Assembly (NCBI RefSeq): GCF_014836595.1
Contig: NZ_JACSQO010000014.1
Coordinates: 1 to 64,000 of the forward strand
Length of the DNA stretch: 64,000 bases
Reading direction: 5' to 3'
Source of the DNA: Psychrobacillus faecigallinarum
Lineage (GTDB): Bacteria > Bacillota > Bacilli > Bacillales_A > Planococcaceae
This document shows, piece after piece, positions 60,938 to 64,000 of this stretch. The notes beneath the pieces are model-generated. The model made no database searches and had not been told where the DNA came from. It worked only from the letters and a program-made list of their open reading frames with translations. The position numbers were made by a program, and so were the translations under genes. Within the stretch, counting starts at the first letter, position 1. Each line of letters begins with the position of its first letter.

Positions 60938-62089
60938 TTATTTCCCCTTTTTATCGATTGTTTTAGATGATCCCTCTATTAATTCACCACGATACCATAT
61001 TTTTTGGACTGGCTTGCTTGGAAGCTCTTTTGTCCATTTTTTATAAGTTTTTTCGTCGTTATATGTTAAAAGAGTTAATACCTCTCCATCCTTACCTGCT
61101 CGTCCAGTACGCCCTGAACGATGTAAGTATTGCTCAATTGAATGTGGTACATCTACATGAATAACATGAGTAAGTCCCGATATATCTAATCCTCTGGCTG
61201 CAACATCTGTAGCGATTAGAATGCTCACTTTTCCATTTTTAAAGTCGTCCAATGCTTTTTTTCTCTCTTCTTTTTTCATTTCAGAATGAAGAGATGCAAT
61301 TGGAGCATCTCGATAAGATAGCTTATAATCCTTCATCAGTAATTGATCTAGACTGTTAACGAATGCTAATCCTCTCATCCCCTTAAAGTGCGAAAGCCTT
61401 CTTAATAGCTCTGTCTTGTCTCTAGTCTCTGTTTTTACAAAGCTATGAATGACTTCACCTTTTGCTGGTACTTCCTCCGCTGACACATGAATTCTTATTG
61501 GTTCCTTCATCATTCGTTCTGCTACTAGCTCAATTTCCTCTGTTATTGTTGCCGATGTCACGACAAGCTGTCTCTCAACTGTTGCATCTATTAATCCTTT
61601 AACAGTAGTCCGATGCTCTCTACTAAGTAGCTGATCACCTTCATCTAACACAATCGTCTTAATCTCATGCATTTTAAGCTTTTTCACCTTTACAAGCTCC
61701 TGCAATCTACCAGGTGTTCCTACTACTATATTCGGCTTTTTCTTCAAGCCTTCAATTTGTCGGTTAATATTCGCGCCACCGATTAGCTGAGCAACTGAGA
61801 CACCAGTACCTGAAGCCCACTCTCTCAATACCTCGACAATTTGCATTCCTAATTCTTGAGAAGGTACCATTATTAATGCCTGTGTTTGCTTTTTTGAAGG
61901 ATCTACCAATTGTAGTAAAGGAAGCACATAAGCCAGTGTTTTCCCTGTTCCCGTTGGTGATTCTGCTACTATATCTGAACCGTCAAGCATATGCGGAATA
62001 AGTTGTGTTTGGATAGGCATCTCAAAGGCAAATTCTGCTTCTGCCCATTTTCTCTGTAATGTTTCATTTAAATTTTGTATAGCTGTCAA
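60938..62089 (-). CDS. DEAD-box-like RNA helicase (YfmL type)
   Basis: The 383-residue helicase has motif Q (WAEAEFAFEMPIQTQLIP), motif I AESPTGTGKTLA, motif II as DEGDQLL instead of DEAD, motif III SATI, and motif VI HRSGRTGRAGKDG. It is short, without a C-terminal RNA-binding extension, like B. subtilis YfmL, which affects 50S ribosome assembly. TTG 62089 is chosen because GGTGGAG lies six bases upstream; a GTG at 62101 lies inside that site. Confidence 0.87.
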   Translation of the reverse strand: MTAIQNLNETLQRKWAEAEFAFEMPIQTQLIPHMLDGSDIVAESPTGTGKTLAYVLPLLQLVDPSKKQTQALIMVPSQELGMQIVEVLREWASGTGVSVAQLIGGANINRQIEGLKKKPNIVVGTPGRLQELVKVKKLKMHEIKTIVLDEGDQLLSREHRTTVKGLIDATVERQLVVTSATITEEIELVAERMMKEPIRIHVSAEEVPAKGEVIHSFVKTETRDKTELLRRLSHFKGMRGLAFVNSLDQLLMKDYKLSYRDAPIASLHSEMKKEERKKALDDFKNGKVSILIATDVAARGLDISGLTHVIHVDVPHSIEQYLHRSGRTGRAGKDGEVLTLLTYNDEKTYKKWTKELPSKPVQKIWYRGELIEGSSKTIDKKGK

Positions 62090-62173
62090 GTTTTTCTCCA
62101 CCTCATCTGTGTTTGACTCAAGTGTACCACATTTCTATTATCGACCATTAGCCATATAAATAGATAAATGCAA

Positions 62174-62200
62174 TTAAAAAAGTGCCTTATACTAGGCACT
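62174..62200 (-). terminator. Terminator of the FbpA-like gene
   Basis: AGTGCCT pairs with AGGCACT and is followed on the minus strand by T6; it overlaps the stop codon. Confidence 0.85.
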
Positions 62201-62360
62201 AATTTGTTTGTTTCTCTTCATTTATATATTGCTTCATTAATTCGTAAAAATTCAATTCATATAATTGTTTTCCATCAATTTTAAAAACACCTTTGTTTAC
62301 AAGGTCTTCAATTATATTGTCTCTTCTTTGTTCTGTTTGTGTATCTTTTTGTATCATCAT
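62199..62360 (-). CDS. FbpA-like (Fur-regulated basic protein family) small protein
   Basis: The 53-residue protein contains RRDNIIEDLVNKGVFKIDGK and QLYELNFYELMKQYI, the pattern R-x-x-I-x-x-L-x-x-x-G-x-x-x-x-DGKQLYEL-x-x-x-EL of the FbpA family, small proteins that in B. subtilis help the Fur iron-sparing response. AAGGAG lies about ten bases before a double ATG (62360 and 62357). I saw no clear Fur box upstream, and the protein is less basic than FbpA. It follows the VanZ gene by 57 bases and has its own terminator. Confidence 0.7.
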   Translation of the reverse strand: MMIQKDTQTEQRRDNIIEDLVNKGVFKIDGKQLYELNFYELMKQYINEEKQTN

Positions 62361-62417
62361 TCTTAGTTGTCTCCTTGCTTTTTTCTCTCCGAATAATATT
62401 TACCCCGGACGAGAAAT

Positions 62418-62999
62418 TTATAAACTCGTTGCATGATTTTTCTTGAACACCTTACAGAAAACAGGAAATTTCCTTCTAACCAATAAATAAATCAAATAAC
62501 CTACTAACGCTCCAGAGCTATTTAACCAAAGATCATCCACGTCACTGCTCCTATTTTGCGGAATTTGAACGATTTCTATAAATAGCGAGATAAGAAATCC
62601 CATAATTACAGGAAAGGGGAAAATCTCCATACGTTTGAAGACAAGAGGAAAGAGAAAACCAATAGGTATAAATAGAGCAATATTGCCAAGGAAGTTAATA
62701 TAAAAAGGCTCCCAATACCCTAAATATATGATAGCGTTCCACGTTTCCTCTAAAACTCGAAACAATTCCAAATTGATACTGTTTACATAAGCCTGTTCCT
62801 CTCCATACTTTGGTATGATTGTTTGAGAAAACAAGCCAACTAATACTGCAATGAGAAATAATACACCTAACTCATATAAACCTTCCCTTAAATGAAAGCC
62901 TCGCCTCTTCCAACGAATAAGCCTCCAGATAATTAGGACAGGTAAAAAAATAGCAATGGTATAAAGCATTTCATCTATATAATTCATAATTACAGGCAT
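62418..62999 (-). CDS. VanZ-family membrane protein
   Basis: The 193-residue protein has about five membrane helices and the VanZ-like region FLGNIALFIPIGFLFPLVF, FPVIMGFLISLFIEIVQ and RSSDVDDLWLNSSGALVGYLIY. VanZ itself gives low-level teicoplanin resistance; for most family members the role is unknown. Its ATG directly follows the TAG of the AAA ATPase gene, so the pair is translationally linked. Confidence 0.87.
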   Translation of the reverse strand: MPVIMNYIDEMLYTIAIFLPVLIIWRLIRWKRRGFHLREGLYELGVLFLIAVLVGLFSQTIIPKYGEEQAYVNSINLELFRVLEETWNAIIYLGYWEPFYINFLGNIALFIPIGFLFPLVFKRMEIFPFPVIMGFLISLFIEIVQIPQNRSSDVDDLWLNSSGALVGYLIYLLVRRKFPVFCKVFKKNHATSL

Positions 63000-63716
63000 C
63001 TAATCACCTTCCAATAACTCCTTTAAAAATTTCTCCCGGTGATCTAGAAAATATTTAGTCGTTTGATAGTGAGCGGTTTGCTCATATTCCACTTCTTCAA
63101 TTTCTCCGTTATCGAAGCTGAGAATCGTTGCATCTGGAAATCCTAATATAATCGGAGAATGAGTAGCAATAATAAATTGGCAATCCTCTTCTTGTATTAA
63201 GTCATGCATAATTCTTAAAAAAGCCAGCTGTCTCTGTGGTGAAAGTGCAGCTTCCGGCTCGTCTAACAAATAAATTGCTCTACCGTTAAAACGGTGTAAA
63301 AACAACGATAAAAAGGATTCGCCATGCGATTGCTCATGAAGAGACTTCCCACCATAAAAGTTAATACTTTCACTTTCTTCAACATGAGAAGCAAATTGGT
63401 AAAATGTCTCTGCTCGCAAGAAGAACCCATTTGTCACCTTCGGCATCCATGATAGCTTCACATATTTACCTAGTGAGCTTTCTGCAGCATCAACCTCATA
63501 ATAATTATTTCTTCCTCCACCCGCTGTGTTAAATTCACATTGGTCAGCAATTGCTTCCAATAAAGTGGATTTCCCAGTTCCATTTTCACCTACAAAGAAG
63601 GTGACGCTATTTGTAAGCTCAAGTTCCCTAAAGTTCCGGATTGTCGGTATAGTGAATGGATATTCTCCTTCTAAAATACTCTCATCGCTTCTAATCATTA
63701 TTTTTTTTAAAAACAT
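63000..63716 (-). CDS. AAA-family (ABC/RecF-like) ATPase
   Basis: The 238-residue soluble ATPase has Walker A VGENGTGKSTLLEAI near residue 45, an ABC-like signature region SHGESFLSLF, Walker B IYLLDEPEAALSP and the switch histidine in ATHSPIIL. This is the COG3910-type stand-alone ATPase (AAA_21/AAA_23). There is no partner nuclease next to it, so an OLD-type defence pair is not supported. It lies directly upstream of the VanZ gene. Confidence 0.87.
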   Translation of the reverse strand: MFLKKIMIRSDESILEGEYPFTIPTIRNFRELELTNSVTFFVGENGTGKSTLLEAIADQCEFNTAGGGRNNYYEVDAAESSLGKYVKLSWMPKVTNGFFLRAETFYQFASHVEESESINFYGGKSLHEQSHGESFLSLFLHRFNGRAIYLLDEPEAALSPQRQLAFLRIMHDLIQEEDCQFIIATHSPIILGFPDATILSFDNGEIEEVEYEQTAHYQTTKYFLDHREKFLKELLEGD

Positions 63717-63769
63717 ACGAAACTCCCTTCATTCATATAATAAGTATTATGCTTGAAAGGTTGTGAACA

Positions 63770-64000
63770 GTGGATTTTCCAGTTTGCGTTACAAACAAAT
63801 ACATCTCCCATTCAAAACCTAACATTTCTGTCAATTATCCTCATATTACTAACTTACCTCATTCGTCTGCAGAAAAAAAGATTAATGGAGACATAGTTTC
63901 TCTATTAAATAATATTCTAATCGAACAAGGCTTCTATAATGAATATTTAGTGGAAATGGTAGGCACCTACGAAATTAAGACGAACGAGCGAAATATTTTA
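63770..64000 (+). CDS. Start of a DUF3298/DUF4163-family gene, cut by the window end
   Basis: From a GTG nine bases after GAAAGG, 77 codons run open to the window edge: VTNKYISHSKPNISVNYPHI, then EKKINGDIVSLLNNILIEQG and YEIKTNERNIL. This resembles the paired DUF4163/DUF3298 domains found in RsiV and PdaC. No signal peptide is seen at this start, so the protein would be cytoplasmic unless the true start is different. Divergent from the AAA ATPase gene. Confidence 0.6.
   Translation, partial: MDFPVCVTNKYISHSKPNISVNYPHITNLPHSSAEKKINGDIVSLLNNILIEQGFYNEYLVEMVGTYEIKTNERNIL

Noticed and set aside
63000..63716. OLD-type or other defence ATPase
   Set aside because: There is no TOPRIM, nuclease or toxin partner next to it; the neighbour is a VanZ-family membrane protein, so a defence role has no support.

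Overview
The window is a chromosomal segment of a low-G+C, endospore-forming, motile member of the Bacillales. Three things support this. The left third keeps the gene order of the Bacillus subtilis yfh-yga-rrnD region (yfhF, recX, yfhH, yfhJ, yfhP, mutY, fabL, sspE-like, ygaC, ygaD ... ygaE, gsaB, ygaF, perR, ygzB, ygxA, rrn). There is a gamma-type spore protein gene and a spore-cortex deacetylase gene (pdaA). There is also a motAB pair. SE1561- and DUF1128-family genes and many TTG/GTG starts fit a Planococcaceae-like Bacillales (Psychrobacillus/Lysinibacillus relatives), but family placement is a guess. I see no prophage, CRISPR array, tRNA or intact insertion sequence.

Layout. 1-320: leader and tandem promoters of a ribosomal RNA operon that runs leftward out of the window. 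0.3-8.5 kb: ygxA, ygzB, a chemoreceptor, perR, a D-2-hydroxyacid dehydrogenase/ygaF pair, gsaB and ygaE. 8.5-14.2 kb: a five-gene dipeptide/oligopeptide ABC importer operon, placed where B. subtilis has none. 14.4-25.6 kb: ygaD-ygaC, a small spore protein, fabL, mutY, yfhP, yfhJ-yfhH-recX, yfhF, pdaA, an rRNA uracil methyltransferase and a DUF1456 gene. 26-34 kb: aldehyde dehydrogenase with its DUF779 partner, an alanine/sodium symporter, tag, a His-rich lipoprotein, a wrecked DUF421 gene, and an alcohol dehydrogenase. 33-44 kb: two transporters, class I fumarase, a zosA-like zinc P-type ATPase under a perfect Per box, a 0.75-kb tandem-repeat array, yihY/ytxH and a second symporter. 44-64 kb: psuK-psuG, motAB, two M29 aminopeptidases, mreBH, ytiB, pepF, a TspO-like protein, map, thiT behind a TPP riboswitch, an M20 peptidase, several tiny genes, a DEAD-like helicase, VanZ and AAA ATPase genes, and the start of a DUF3298-type gene.

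How genes work together. PerR (with two tandem Per boxes in front of its own gene) probably also controls the zosA-like pump 34 kb away, so a peroxide/metal regulon is visible. Peptide use is a theme: a peptide importer, PepF, two M29 peptidases, an M20 peptidase and two amino-acid/sodium symporters. PsuK carries an N-terminal DNA-binding domain, and its promoter has two direct repeats around the -10 box, suggesting self-contained regulation of pseudouridine catabolism.

No clearly new multi-gene system was found. The best unexplained items are the 18-copy tandem repeat, the psuK operator, the hairpin in the zosA leader, and several very small genes with good ribosome-binding sites. All family assignments come from reading the sequence and from memory; no search was run.
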